A DNA stretch of 64,000 nucleotides. Origin: an uncultured Oscillospiraceae bacterium. Its GTDB lineage: Bacteria; Bacillota; Clostridia; Oscillospirales; Oscillospiraceae. The stretch's first letter is position 1. Each line of letters begins with the position of its first letter. Below are positions 25,185 through 32,262 of the stretch, in pieces. Both the position numbers and the translations under genes were made by a program. The DNA lies in contig CAKTNP010000002.1 of the NCBI GenBank assembly GCA_934589155.1, forward strand, positions 62,001 through 126,000, given 5' to 3'. Below the pieces are notes generated by a model. That model was not told where the DNA came from. It did no database searches and was given only the letters and a program-made list of their open reading frames with translations.

Positions 25185-25336
25185 GGATAGTTCCACCTTT
25201 CAAAAATAGTACCCCGGAGCTAAGTATCGGGCCAGTGGAGCGCCCCCGCAGGGAGCCGTCCCCCGAAACTGAGCAAGGGGAAATGGCCGGTTTGGCCAAG
25301 CCTTTACATACTATCACAGCTTTTCCCAAAAGTAAA
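25185..25336 (-). promoter_or_regulatory. Promoter and structured leader of rpsO
   Basis: Minus strand TTTACT (25336-25331), 17-base spacer, TAGTAT (25313-25308). The roughly 115-base leader that follows is GC-rich and includes GGACGGCTCCCTGCGGGG and pairing of GGCTTGGCC with GGCCAAACCGGCC-like sequence. S15 often represses its own synthesis through such leaders; I did not match it to a specific published S15 leader class. Confidence 0.55.
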
Positions 25337-25399
25337 GGACTTTTTCCGGAAAACCCCGGTAAATTCCCGGTTGAAATGGGGTTTGCGGCCACTTCCGGC

Positions 25400-25894
25400 T
25401 CAGGTCCGGTCCTCCTCTGGCACCAGGTCCAGCTCAATCCGCTGCGTCTGTGGATGGAGCTGGCGGTACTTCACCCCGGCGGAATCCATCATCCGCTTGG
25501 AGGCCCGTGTGGCCGGGGAATCGGCATACTTATCGGACAGGTACAAGACCTCCTTCACCCCGGACTGGATAATGGCCTTGGCGCACTCGTTGCAGGGGAA
25601 CAGGGCCACATACAGCCGGCTTCCCCGCAGATCCCGGCCGTTGGCATTGAGGATGGCATTCAGCTCCGCGTGGACCACGAAGGGATACTTGGTCTCCTCC
25701 CCCTCCCGGTCCCAGGGGTAGATGTCGTCGGAGCAGCCGTTGGGCAGGCCGTTGTAGCCCGTGGAAATAATGATATTGTCCGGGGACACGATGCAGGCCC
25801 CCACCTGGGTGTTGGGATCCTTGCTCCGCAGAGCCGCCAGCATGGCGACTCCCATAAAGTACTCGTCCCAGGAGATGTAATTCTTCCGTTTCAT
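25400..25894 (-). CDS. Deoxycytidylate deaminase (ComEB/dCMP deaminase family)
   Basis: A 164-residue zinc enzyme with the deaminase signatures VVHAELNAILNA (zinc ligand His and catalytic Glu, about 73-84) and FPCNECAKAI (two Cys ligands, about 99-108). The opening YISWDEYFMGVAMLAALRSK and NTQVGACIV are typical of dCMP deaminases that supply dUMP for thymidylate synthesis. It stands alone between rpsO and an AraC-type gene; a pyrimidine salvage role is inferred from family only. Confidence 0.92.
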   Translation of the reverse strand: MKRKNYISWDEYFMGVAMLAALRSKDPNTQVGACIVSPDNIIISTGYNGLPNGCSDDIYPWDREGEETKYPFVVHAELNAILNANGRDLRGSRLYVALFPCNECAKAIIQSGVKEVLYLSDKYADSPATRASKRMMDSAGVKYRQLHPQTQRIELDLVPEEDRT

Positions 25895-26023
25895 GCCATA
25901 GCACCTCTTTCGTTTTTCTTCTCAGTATAGCAAATGCCGGGCCTTCCCGCAACGAAAAAATCCGTCCCGGCCCTGTTTTCTTTCATTCTGGGCCTTCCGG
26001 CCCCGGTCCATACCCCGGAAAAG

Positions 26024-26050
26024 AAAATGCGGCCCAGGGGCCGCATTTTT
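26024..26050 (-). terminator. Terminator of the AraC-type gene 26049-27221
   Basis: Stem ATGCGGCC / GGCCGCAT (26027-26046) sits directly beside the stop codon and is followed on the minus strand by TTTTC. Confidence 0.75.
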
Positions 26051-27221
26051 ATCTATGGACGGACTTGGCATACTCCGTGGGGGTGATGCCGAATTTCTCC
26101 TTGAACTGCCGGGAAAAATGGTGGACCGTGGAATACTGGAGCACCTGGGCGATCTCCGTAAAGTTCATCTTTCCCTCCCGGATCAGCTGCTTGCCCTCCT
26201 GGAGCTTGCTTCTTCTGATGTACTCCCCCGGGGAGATCTGCAGGCTCCGGTGGAACAGGGCCGTCAGGTAGGAGGGGCTGACCCCCACCTCCTTGGCCAC
26301 CGTGGGCACCGTCAGCTTCTGCATCACGTTCTCGCTGATATACTTCTGGGCGTGGCCGATGATGGAATTTTCGCTGTTGATGGCGTTGGCGGTCCGGAGC
26401 TTGCTGGGAGTCTCCTCCTGACCCTCCCGCTGCAGGTTCAGTAACAGCAAGCCCAGATAGCATACCACCATGTCGGCGGAATACCGGTCCTCCCGGTCCC
26501 GCTCCCGGAGCATCCGCTGCAAAAGATCCGCCGTCCGCTGGTTGGCGGTGAACTTCCGGTTCAGAAGGGTACTCAGGTCCCCGCCCAGCAGGTCAAAGGT
26601 AATGGTCACAAAGTTGGCGGCGCAGTCCAGATCCGCATATTGCATATGCCACTGACCGGAGCCGTAGACCACGATGTTCCCCTGCTCCAGGGTCATTTCC
26701 ACGCCGTCGGTGACGCTGTGGATCCGGCCCTTGTCCACATAGGTCAGCTCCAGCAGATCGTGGGATTCTCCCCGGAAGAAAAAGCCCCGCTCCTTTTCCT
26801 GATAGAAGAAGGTATGGATATTCCCCAGCCGCAGGGTCCGCTGGACGCTGAGGTCCAGCTTGGGGTCCAGGTGTCCCACGGGCGTCAGCCCCTCTCCCCC
26901 CAATACCGCCAGGCGGACGGTGCAGCTGTTCTGATAGGGGATCACGGAAAAGGCCACGCCGGGGCGGATGGAAACCGGCTTATCCAGGTAAAAATACTGG
27001 TAATTCTCCATGTCCTTGGACACGGCCAGCACGGTCATGCCCTCCTCATAATCCATGCAGACGGCGTTATCCTCCACCCGATAGACCTCCGTTGCGGAGC
27101 CGGAAACGGGCAGGGTGATCTGCTGCCAGTCCCCGGTCCAGGGAAGCCGGTCCTCCGGGCTCCGGTCCGCCCGAATGGTGCCGTAGTCCGCAAAGGAAAG
27201 GGTATTCAAATTCTTGATCAT
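26049..27221 (-). CDS. AraC-family transcriptional regulator, long form
   Basis: A 390-residue protein. The C-terminal 100 residues form the AraC DNA-binding domain (VPTVAKEVGVSPSYLTALFH and YSTVHHFSRQFKEKFGITPT). The middle part (about 145-235) is a cupin-like sensor (GESHDLLELTYVDKG, VYGSGQWHMQ). An additional N-terminal region of about 140 residues, with DNAVCMDYEEGMTVLAVSKD, precedes it and is not in standard AraC proteins, making this one about 100 residues longer than usual. GGGAGG precedes the ATG at 27221. The ligand and target are unknown, and no obvious partner gene is adjacent. Confidence 0.9.
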   Translation of the reverse strand: MIKNLNTLSFADYGTIRADRSPEDRLPWTGDWQQITLPVSGSATEVYRVEDNAVCMDYEEGMTVLAVSKDMENYQYFYLDKPVSIRPGVAFSVIPYQNSCTVRLAVLGGEGLTPVGHLDPKLDLSVQRTLRLGNIHTFFYQEKERGFFFRGESHDLLELTYVDKGRIHSVTDGVEMTLEQGNIVVYGSGQWHMQYADLDCAANFVTITFDLLGGDLSTLLNRKFTANQRTADLLQRMLRERDREDRYSADMVVCYLGLLLLNLQREGQEETPSKLRTANAINSENSIIGHAQKYISENVMQKLTVPTVAKEVGVSPSYLTALFHRSLQISPGEYIRRSKLQEGKQLIREGKMNFTEIAQVLQYSTVHHFSRQFKEKFGITPTEYAKSVHR

Positions 27222-27317
27222 GGGTCCGTGTCCTCCCTGTGGGCCGCAGGCCGGGGGCGGTACCGGGAAATTCCCAAAACCTGCTCGCCCCAGGCCCCAA
27301 CTAATGTATTTAGATTC

Positions 27318-27347
27318 ATTATAGCATTGAAAAGTGTCAAATTGCAA
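27318..27347 (-). promoter_or_regulatory. Promoter of the long AraC-type gene
   Basis: Minus strand TTGCAA (27347-27342), 18-base spacer, TATAAT (27323-27318). A TTGACA is also present but only 11 bases from the -10, so it is probably not the -35. Confidence 0.55.
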
Positions 27348-27375
27348 GTGAAAAATGCACATACCACAAAAATAT

Positions 27376-27416
27376 ACAAAAACTGCCCACCAAATCCCAT
27401 TGGCGGGCAGTTTTTC
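27376..27416. terminator. Terminator of obg (bidirectional shape)
   Basis: AAAAACTGCCC-ACCAA and TTGG-CGGGCAGTTTTT form a stem of about 14 pairs with one mismatch just after the obg stop. Confidence 0.85.
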
Positions 27417-27422
27417 CGTTCC

Positions 27423-28703
27423 TTATCGCTCGTACTCGAACTCCCAGTCGAAGATACTCACCGTGTCTCCGTCCTGGATGCCCAGCCGCTCCAGCCGCTC
27501 AAACAGGCCGCTTTTGCGGAGCTGCCGGTCGAAGTACATCCGGGATTCATAGTCGTCGAAGTTCACGTCGTTAAGCAGACGCTCCATCCAGGCGCCGGAC
27601 ACCACCCAGGTGGTTCCGTAGTGCTCGATGGTCAGCTCCTCCGAATCCCCGGCCTCCGCCAGGGGGGCCACATACTCCGGCTCATAGACCTTCACGGGGG
27701 GCAGCTGGCTGAGCTTTCCCGCAATGGCCTTCACAAGATCCCGGGTCCCCAGGGTGGTAGCCGCGGAGATCTCATAGAAGGGGCAGCCCGCCTCCTCCGC
27801 CCGGGCCCGGAGCCGGGCCAGATTGTCGCTGTCCGGCGGCAGCAGGTCGCACTTGTTGGCCGCCACCAGCATAGGCCGCTGGGCCAGATCCGCGGAGTAC
27901 TCCTTCAGCTCCTCCTGGATCTTGTCGAAATCCTCCACCGGGTCCCGGCCCTCGCTGCCGGACACGTCCACAATGTGGACCAGGAGCCGACACCGGTCGA
28001 TATGCCGCAGGAAATCGTGGCCCAGGCCCGCGCCCTCGGCAGCGCCCTCGATGATGCCGGGGATGTCCGCCATAACGAAGGACACGCCCTCGTCCACATA
28101 GATGACCCCCAGGTTGGGGAACAGGGTGGTGAAGTGGTAGTTGGCGATCTTGGGCCGGGCGTTGGAGGTCACGGACAGCAGGGTGGATTTTCCCACGTTG
28201 GGGAAGCCCACCAGGCCCACGTCCGCCAGGAGCTTTAATTCCAGCACCACCTCCCGGCTCTGGCCGGGCAGGCCCGCCTTGGAGAACCGGGGCACCTGCC
28301 GGGTGGGGGTGGCAAAGTGGCTGTTGCCCCAGCCGCCCCGGCCGCCCTTGCACAGGACAAAATCCCCGTCCTCGGACATATCCACAATGATCTGGTTCGT
28401 GGCGGCATCCCGGACCACGGTGCCCCGGGGCACCTGGATCACCAGATCCTCTCCCCGCTTGCCGCTGCGGCGGCCGCCCTCCCCGTTGCCGCCGGGAGCG
28501 GCGGCGTACTTCCGCTTGTACCGAAAGTCCATGAGGGTGGACATATGGTCGTTGATCCGCAGGACGATATTGCCGCCCCGGGCGCCGTCGCCGCCGTCGG
28601 GGCCGCCGGCTGCCACATATTTTTCCCGGTGGAAGGCCACCGCGCCGTCGCCGCCCTTTCCGGCCGTGACGGTAATTTTCACTTTATCAATGAACAAGGC
28701 CAT
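27423..28703 (-). CDS. obg: GTPase Obg/CgtA
   Basis: A 426-residue GTPase with the three Obg parts in order: the glycine-rich Obg fold (GKGGDGAVAFHREKYV, GGPDGGDGARGG and GRGGWGN, residues 1-157), the G domain (GFPNVGKSTL Walker A, DIPGIIEGA, NKCD) and a C-terminal OCT domain with the DYESRMYFDRQLRKSGLFER region. It binds the 50S subunit late in assembly and links growth to stress and sporulation in Firmicutes. It belongs to the rplU-prp-rpmA-obg cluster but is separated from rpmA by a terminator, so it is probably reached by read-through. GGGGAGGCG precedes the ATG. Confidence 0.97.
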   Translation of the reverse strand: MALFIDKVKITVTAGKGGDGAVAFHREKYVAAGGPDGGDGARGGNIVLRINDHMSTLMDFRYKRKYAAAPGGNGEGGRRSGKRGEDLVIQVPRGTVVRDAATNQIIVDMSEDGDFVLCKGGRGGWGNSHFATPTRQVPRFSKAGLPGQSREVVLELKLLADVGLVGFPNVGKSTLLSVTSNARPKIANYHFTTLFPNLGVIYVDEGVSFVMADIPGIIEGAAEGAGLGHDFLRHIDRCRLLVHIVDVSGSEGRDPVEDFDKIQEELKEYSADLAQRPMLVAANKCDLLPPDSDNLARLRARAEEAGCPFYEISAATTLGTRDLVKAIAGKLSQLPPVKVYEPEYVAPLAEAGDSEELTIEHYGTTWVVSGAWMERLLNDVNFDDYESRMYFDRQLRKSGLFERLERLGIQDGDTVSIFDWEFEYER

Positions 28704-28756
28704 CGCCTCCCCTAAAATCCTGCCCGGCGTCCTGTTTTTTATGCCGTCGGGTCAAA

Positions 28757-28790
28757 AGAAAAGGGGCTGCCGCGGAACCCGCAGCAGCCC
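28757..28790 (-). terminator. Terminator between rpmA and obg
   Basis: Stem GGGCTGCTGCGG / CCGCGGCAGCCC followed by CTTTTCTTTT on the minus strand, 12 bases after the rpmA stop. Confidence 0.8.
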
Positions 28791-28801
28791 TTGACTTGTC
28801 T

Positions 28802-29083
28802 TTACTGTTCTGCGTAAACAGAGCACATCTTGCGATCCTTGCCCAGACGCTCGAACTTCACATGGCCGTCCACCAGCGCGAACAGAGTGTCGTCGCTGCC
28901 GATGCCCACGTTGACGCCGGGATGGATGTGGGTGCCTCTCTGGCGAACCAGAATATTTCCGGCCAGAACGAACTGACCGTCCGCACGCTTCACGCCCAGC
29001 CGCTTGGACTCGGAGTCACGGCCGTTCTTCGTGGAGCCGCCGCCCTTTTTGTGGGCGAAGAACTGAAAACCAATCTTCAGCAT
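28802..29083 (-). CDS. rpmA: Ribosomal protein L27 with Prp-cleavable N-terminus
   Basis: A 93-residue L27. Instead of starting at AHKKG it has the Firmicute extension MLKIGFQFF before [15 protein letters not shown]; the FF-A junction is the known cleavage site of the Prp protease, and cleavage is needed because the mature N-terminus reaches the peptidyl-transferase centre. The prp gene lies immediately upstream (4-base gap). GGAGGTGTAAC precedes the ATG at 29083. Confidence 0.96.
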   Translation of the reverse strand: MLKIGFQFFAHKKGGGSTKNGRDSESKRLGVKRADGQFVLAGNILVRQRGTHIHPGVNVGIGSDDTLFALVDGHVKFERLGKDRKMCSVYAEQ

Positions 29084-29087
29084 GGTG

Positions 29088-29411
29088 TTACACCTCCAAA
29101 ACTTCGATATAATCCGGATATTCGTCCCGCAGATCACACAGCGTGATCATCATACCGGCCAGGACAGCCTGGGCGGCATCCTCTTCTTCAGAGGCGGCGG
29201 GGAGAGTCAAAGTCACGCGGGCCTCGTCCGCGTTCACCCTGGTTTTGGCCCGAACGCCCAACACGTCGTTCAGCGTGGCCTCCGCCATCTGCACGGCAGT
29301 GGAAACGGCGGCACAGACAATATCGGTGCCTTCCTCTCCGTATCCGCTGTGACCGGAGACGCAGAATCCGGTGATCCTGTCCTCCTGGGTGAAAAATTCG
29401 ACCTTTGTCAT
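29088..29411 (-). CDS. prp: Ribosomal-processing cysteine protease Prp
   Basis: A 107-residue protease of the Prp (YsxB) family. Catalytic His21 ([12 protein letters not shown]) and Cys33 ([11 protein letters not shown]) are both present in the expected spacing. Prp removes the N-terminal extension of ribosomal protein L27 in Firmicutes and related phyla, and its gene is placed between rplU and rpmA, as here. Confidence 0.95.
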   Translation of the reverse strand: MTKVEFFTQEDRITGFCVSGHSGYGEEGTDIVCAAVSTAVQMAEATLNDVLGVRAKTRVNADEARVTLTLPAASEEEDAAQAVLAGMMITLCDLRDEYPDYIEVLEV

Positions 29412-29420
29412 GGCCTTACC

Positions 29421-29732
29421 TTACATGGAAACCTTGGTGATCTCCACCTTGGTGTAAGGCTGTCTGTGGCCCATCTTGGACTTGGAGTCCTTCTTGGGGC
29501 GGTACTTGAACACCACGACCTTCTTGGCCTTGCCGTTCTTGATGACCTTGCCCTCGACGACAGCGCCGGAAACCACGGGAGTGCCGAAGGTGGCATTCTC
29601 GCCGTCCACCACAGCCAGGACCTGGTCGAAGGAAACCGTAGACTCAGCCTCTGCGTTCAGCTTCTCGACGTAAATCACGTCGCCCTCAGACACGGAGTAC
29701 TGCTTGCCGCCGGTAACGATAACAGCTTTCAT
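29421..29732 (-). CDS. rplU: Ribosomal protein L21
   Basis: A 103-residue protein matching L21 end to end: [20 protein letters not shown] near the start and [20 protein letters not shown] near the end. It binds domains of 23S rRNA early in 50S assembly. First gene of the rplU-prp-rpmA-obg cluster, with a strong promoter 107 bases upstream and a leader that resembles the L21 leader RNA. Confidence 0.97.
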   Translation of the reverse strand: MKAVIVTGGKQYSVSEGDVIYVEKLNAEAESTVSFDQVLAVVDGENATFGTPVVSGAVVEGKVIKNGKAKKVVVFKYRPKKDSKSKMGHRQPYTKVEITKVSM

Positions 29733-29815
29733 TTCTTGTTTGCACCTACCTTTATTCGTAGTCTCGCTCTGGGGGCGCCGGGTTCGGCTTACAGCCCCTT
29801 CAATGCGGCTTGTCT
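29733..29815 (-). ncRNA. Probable L21 leader RNA
   Basis: The leader between promoter and rplU contains GGGGCTGTAAGCC, CCCGGCGCCCCC and the sequence GCGAGACTACGAATAAAGGTA just before the start. Its place, length and GCGAGACTAC...AAGGTAGGTGC end look like the L21 leader described in Firmicutes, where L21 is thought to regulate its own operon. A covariance-model search would settle it. Confidence 0.5.
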
Positions 29816-29844
29816 ATTTTAGCAGAGATTTTTCCGGGTGTCAA
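29816..29844 (-). promoter_or_regulatory. Promoter of the rplU cluster
   Basis: Minus strand TTGACA (29844-29839), 17-base spacer, TAAAAT (29821-29816), near consensus. Confidence 0.85.
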
Positions 29845-29883
29845 TGGGTTTTCTCCGAAAAATTTCGGAATTTCCCCGAAATC

Positions 29884-30135
29884 TCAGCCCTTCAGCCCCC
29901 GGGACTGGCGGTCCATATCCTCCACCACAATGTCGTAGATCTCCCCCAGGGTGGCGCAGTATTCCAGCACCTGCCAGGGCTCGTTGGTGTGGAAGTGGAT
30001 CTTCACCGTCTCCTCGTCTCCCACCGCCAGTAGGCAATCGCCCTTAAAGTGACCCAGAATATAGTCATGGATCTCGTCCTCGTCCAGGTCCGTGCCGTCA
30101 ATGAGCAGTTGGGTGTCGTATTTGAATTCCAGCAT
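29884..30135 (-). CDS. Free-standing FakA/YloV middle-domain-like protein
   Basis: An 83-residue protein: LLIDGTDLDEDEIHDYILGH, then GDCLLAVGDEETVKIHFHTN, PWQVLEYCATLGEIYDIVVE. This matches the central domain of the fatty-acid kinase subunit FakA (YloV), where the equivalent reads ...GDSLVVVGDD..VKVHVHT..P..VL.YA...GE. The N-terminal DhaL kinase domain and the C-terminal domain are absent, so it cannot be a kinase by itself. It starts 16 bases after the CsoR-type gene with AAAGGAAC before the ATG. A DegV (FakB-like) gene lies 1.2 kb away on the other strand, so a partner relationship is possible. Confidence 0.78.
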   Translation of the reverse strand: MLEFKYDTQLLIDGTDLDEDEIHDYILGHFKGDCLLAVGDEETVKIHFHTNEPWQVLEYCATLGEIYDIVVEDMDRQSRGLKG

Positions 30136-30151
30136 GGCATAGTTCCTTTCT

Positions 30152-30517
30152 TTATTTCATGAATTTTTCCACGGCCTCGCACAGATCATCGATGGCCTCA
30201 TGGTCCCCGGCGGCCACGGCGTCCACCATGCAGTGGCGCAGATGGTCCTGGAGGATCACTTTCCCCGTGTTGTTCACAGCGGACCGGACTGCAGCCAACT
30301 GGACCAGGACCTCGCTGCAGTCCACCCCTTCTTCCACCATCTTCTTCACCTTTTCCAGGTGGCCGATGGCCCGGGCCAGTCGATTGATGACCGCCTTCTG
30401 GTTTTCATGGACATGGCCGTGGGAATGGGCGATACCATGGGCGTGCATATATTCGTGGTCATGGGTCAGCTCTTCCTGCCCCTGGGTTTCTTTTTCCTTG
30501 CTGTGGGTGTGTTCCAT
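30152..30517 (-). CDS. CsoR/RcnR-family metal-sensing repressor with His-rich N-terminus
   Basis: A 121-residue all-helical repressor. The core (about 38-121) has the Cu(I)-type ligand set C67, H92 and C96 with the exact CsoR spacing (25 and 4 residues). The first 37 residues are an extension containing ten histidines (for example HDHEYMHAHGIAHSHGHVH), which CsoR itself lacks. Metal binding should release it from DNA. It is divergent from a His-rich protein and CooT, so the sensed metal may be Ni or Cu; the core alone favours Cu(I) but the Ni sensor InrS has the same triad. It probably shares a transcript with the FakA-like gene. Confidence 0.88.
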   Translation of the reverse strand: MEHTHSKEKETQGQEELTHDHEYMHAHGIAHSHGHVHENQKAVINRLARAIGHLEKVKKMVEEGVDCSEVLVQLAAVRSAVNNTGKVILQDHLRHCMVDAVAAGDHEAIDDLCEAVEKFMK

Positions 30518-30553
30518 CCTCAGGTTCCCCCTTTCAGGGCGTTTACTGGCAAT

Positions 30554-30582
30554 ATTATAGCGTTTTTTGCCCCATATTGCAA
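30554..30582 (-). promoter_or_regulatory. Promoter of the CsoR-type gene
   Basis: Minus strand TTGCAA (30582-30577), 17-base spacer, TATAAT (30559-30554), 37 bases before the start. Confidence 0.7.
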
Positions 30583-30661
30583 GGCCGGAGCTCCGGTCAT
30601 TTTCCCTTGCCTGCCCGGAGGCCTCCTTGGGACTATACAATTCCGCCGTTTTGTATGGATC

Positions 30662-30714
30662 TCCGGGAAAATCCCCGGAATGGGCTTGCCCCAGGGACGA
30701 TTTTGCATTATAAT
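30662..30714 (+). promoter_or_regulatory. Promoter and GC dyad of the His-rich/CooT/DegV genes
   Basis: TTGCCC (30686-30691), 17-base spacer, TATAAT (30709-30714). Just upstream is the inverted repeat TCCGGG-N6-CCCGGA (30662-30679). CsoR-family operators are G/C-tract dyads, so this is a candidate site for the divergent repressor. Confidence 0.6.
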
Positions 30715-30746
30715 AAGGAAAACGAATCCGAAAGGGGATCTTACCT

Positions 30747-31070
30747 ATGCATCTCGATCACGATCACACCATGGGCGGCCACGACCATGCGCATACCCAT
30801 GAGCACGAACACGAGCATGACCATGCGCACTGCGCCTCGGACTGCGGCGCCTGCGGCGAGCACTGCCACACGCCCATGGAGGAGCTGACCGCCCTCATGA
30901 AATACATGGTGGGCCACAACGCCGCTCACGCCAACGAGTTGGCAGGCCTGGCCAAGCAGTTGGATGAGGCCGGGCAGCACACCGCCTATGAGCAGGTCAT
31001 GCAGGCCGTTTCCGATTTTGAGAAGGGCAATCTGCGGCTGTCTGCGGTGCTGGCCTCTCTGGAGAAATAA
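30747..31070 (+). CDS. Histidine- and cysteine-rich metal-binding protein
   Basis: A 107-residue protein. Residues 1-43 contain fourteen histidines, many alternating with Asp or Glu (HDHAHTHEHEHEHDHAH), and four cysteines (C29, C33, C36, C40 in CASDCGACGEHC). The rest (about 44-107) is an amphipathic helical domain, MEELTALMKYMVGHNAAHAN, ending in LSAVLASLEK. There is no signal peptide, so it is a cytoplasmic metal buffer or chaperone by composition. First gene of a unit with CooT and DegV, opposite a CsoR-type repressor. I do not recognise a named family for the whole protein. Confidence 0.85.
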   Translation: MHLDHDHTMGGHDHAHTHEHEHEHDHAHCASDCGACGEHCHTPMEELTALMKYMVGHNAAHANELAGLAKQLDEAGQHTAYEQVMQAVSDFEKGNLRLSAVLASLEK

Positions 31071-31091
31071 AAATAAGAGGAGGATTTTTCC

Positions 31092-31289
31092 ATGTGTCTT
31101 TCTACCGTATACAAAAACACCAAGACCCCGGAAACCGTGGTCATGAAAAACGTTATGAAGATCTCCGTCCAGGACGGCATCGTCCTGCTGACGGATCTCA
31201 TGGAGCGTCAGGTCGCCATTGAGGGCGATCTGCTGGAAGCTAACCTGGTGGACGGCTACGTCATCGTCCGGGAGCGGAACGCCGCCTGA
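31092..31289 (+). CDS. CooT-family nickel-binding protein
   Basis: A 65-residue protein starting MCLSTVYKNTKTPETVVMKN; the N-terminal Cys2 (after Met) and the VMKNVMKISVQDGIVLLTDL...VAIEGDLLEANLVDGYVIV layout are those of CooT, a small dimeric protein that binds Ni(II) through Cys2 and helps mature Ni-carbon monoxide dehydrogenase or other Ni enzymes. No Ni enzyme is encoded in the window. It lies 21 bases after the His-rich gene. Confidence 0.88.
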   Translation: MCLSTVYKNTKTPETVVMKNVMKISVQDGIVLLTDLMERQVAIEGDLLEANLVDGYVIVRERNAA

Positions 31290-31310
31290 GGCGTGGAAAG
31301 AGAGGGTGCC

Positions 31311-32183
31311 ATGTCTGATTATGTAATTCTCACCGAATCCAGCAGCGATATTTCCCTGAAAATTGCCGCCGACAACGACATTCAGGTCATGCCCATGGAC
31401 TTCATCCTGGAGGGCAAGTCCTACGCCCACTACGCCGACAGCCGGGAGATGGACGTAAAGGCCTTTTACCAAAAGCTCCGGGACGGGGCCGTGGTGACCA
31501 CCGCCGCCGAAAATGTGGAGGACTACATGACCTGGGTCAAGCCCCTGCTGGAACAGGGCAAGGACGTGCTGCTGGTGGTGTTCTCCTCCGGCCTGTCCTC
31601 CACCTTCTCCACGGCCAATGTGGCCCTGGCGGAGCTGCGGGAGCAGTACCCTGACCGAAAGATCCTGGCGGTGGACTCTCTGTGCGCCTCCGCCGGCGAG
31701 GCTCTTTTGGCCTATTACGCCGCCCAGAACCGGGCCAAGGGCATGTGCATTGAGGAAAACGCCCAGTGGCTGGAGGACAACAAGCTGCATCTGGCCCACT
31801 GGTTCACCGTAGACGACCTCATGTTCCTGAAGCGGGGCGGCCGGGTATCCTCTGCCACGGCCCTGGTGGGCACCATGCTGGCCATCAAGCCGGTGCTCCA
31901 TGTGGACGACGAGGGTCACCTCATCAACGTGGGCAAGGCCCGGGGGCGGAAGGCCTCCATGAAGGCCCTGGCGGACAAGGCCGGCGAAACCGGCACGGAT
32001 CTGAGCAGTCAGGTGGTCTTTATCAGCCACGGTGACTGCCTGGCCGACGCCCAGTGGCTGGCTCAGGAGGTCAAGGACCGATTCCACCCCGTGGACGTGG
32101 TGATCTCCGACATCGGCCCCGTCATCGGCGCCCACTCCGGTCCCGGCACCCTGGCCCTGTACTTCATGGCAAGCCACAGATAA
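31311..32183 (+). CDS. DegV family protein (fatty-acid-binding, FakB-like)
   Basis: A 290-residue protein with the two-lobe DegV fold: TESSSDISLKIA at the N-terminus, VVFSSGLSSTFSTANVAL (about 93-110), LKRGGRVSSATALVG (about 171-185) and the C-terminal GPVIGAHSGPGTLALYF signature. DegV/FakB proteins bind a fatty acid and present it to FakA for phosphorylation. It is the third gene of the His-rich/CooT unit. An alternative in-frame start 18 bases upstream lacks the conserved spacing. The FakA-like partial protein on the opposite strand is notable. Confidence 0.93.
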   Translation: MSDYVILTESSSDISLKIAADNDIQVMPMDFILEGKSYAHYADSREMDVKAFYQKLRDGAVVTTAAENVEDYMTWVKPLLEQGKDVLLVVFSSGLSSTFSTANVALAELREQYPDRKILAVDSLCASAGEALLAYYAAQNRAKGMCIEENAQWLEDNKLHLAHWFTVDDLMFLKRGGRVSSATALVGTMLAIKPVLHVDDEGHLINVGKARGRKASMKALADKAGETGTDLSSQVVFISHGDCLADAQWLAQEVKDRFHPVDVVISDIGPVIGAHSGPGTLALYFMASHR

Positions 32184-32195
32184 AAGTCACACAGC

Positions 32196-32226
32196 AAGGA
32201 CCCGCACCAAGGTGCGGGTCCTTTTC
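32196..32226 (+). terminator. Terminator after degV-type gene
   Basis: Stem AAGGACCCGCACC / GGTGCGGGTCCTT with an AA loop, followed by TTTTC. Confidence 0.9.
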
Positions 32227-32262
32227 TATAAGACGGAAGAAAATAACGGCAAATTAGGCTGG

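Noticed and set aside
30152..31289. Complete copper efflux operon (copA/copZ) at the CsoR locus
   Set aside because: No P-type pump or CopZ-like chaperone is present here; the locus consists of small proteins only.
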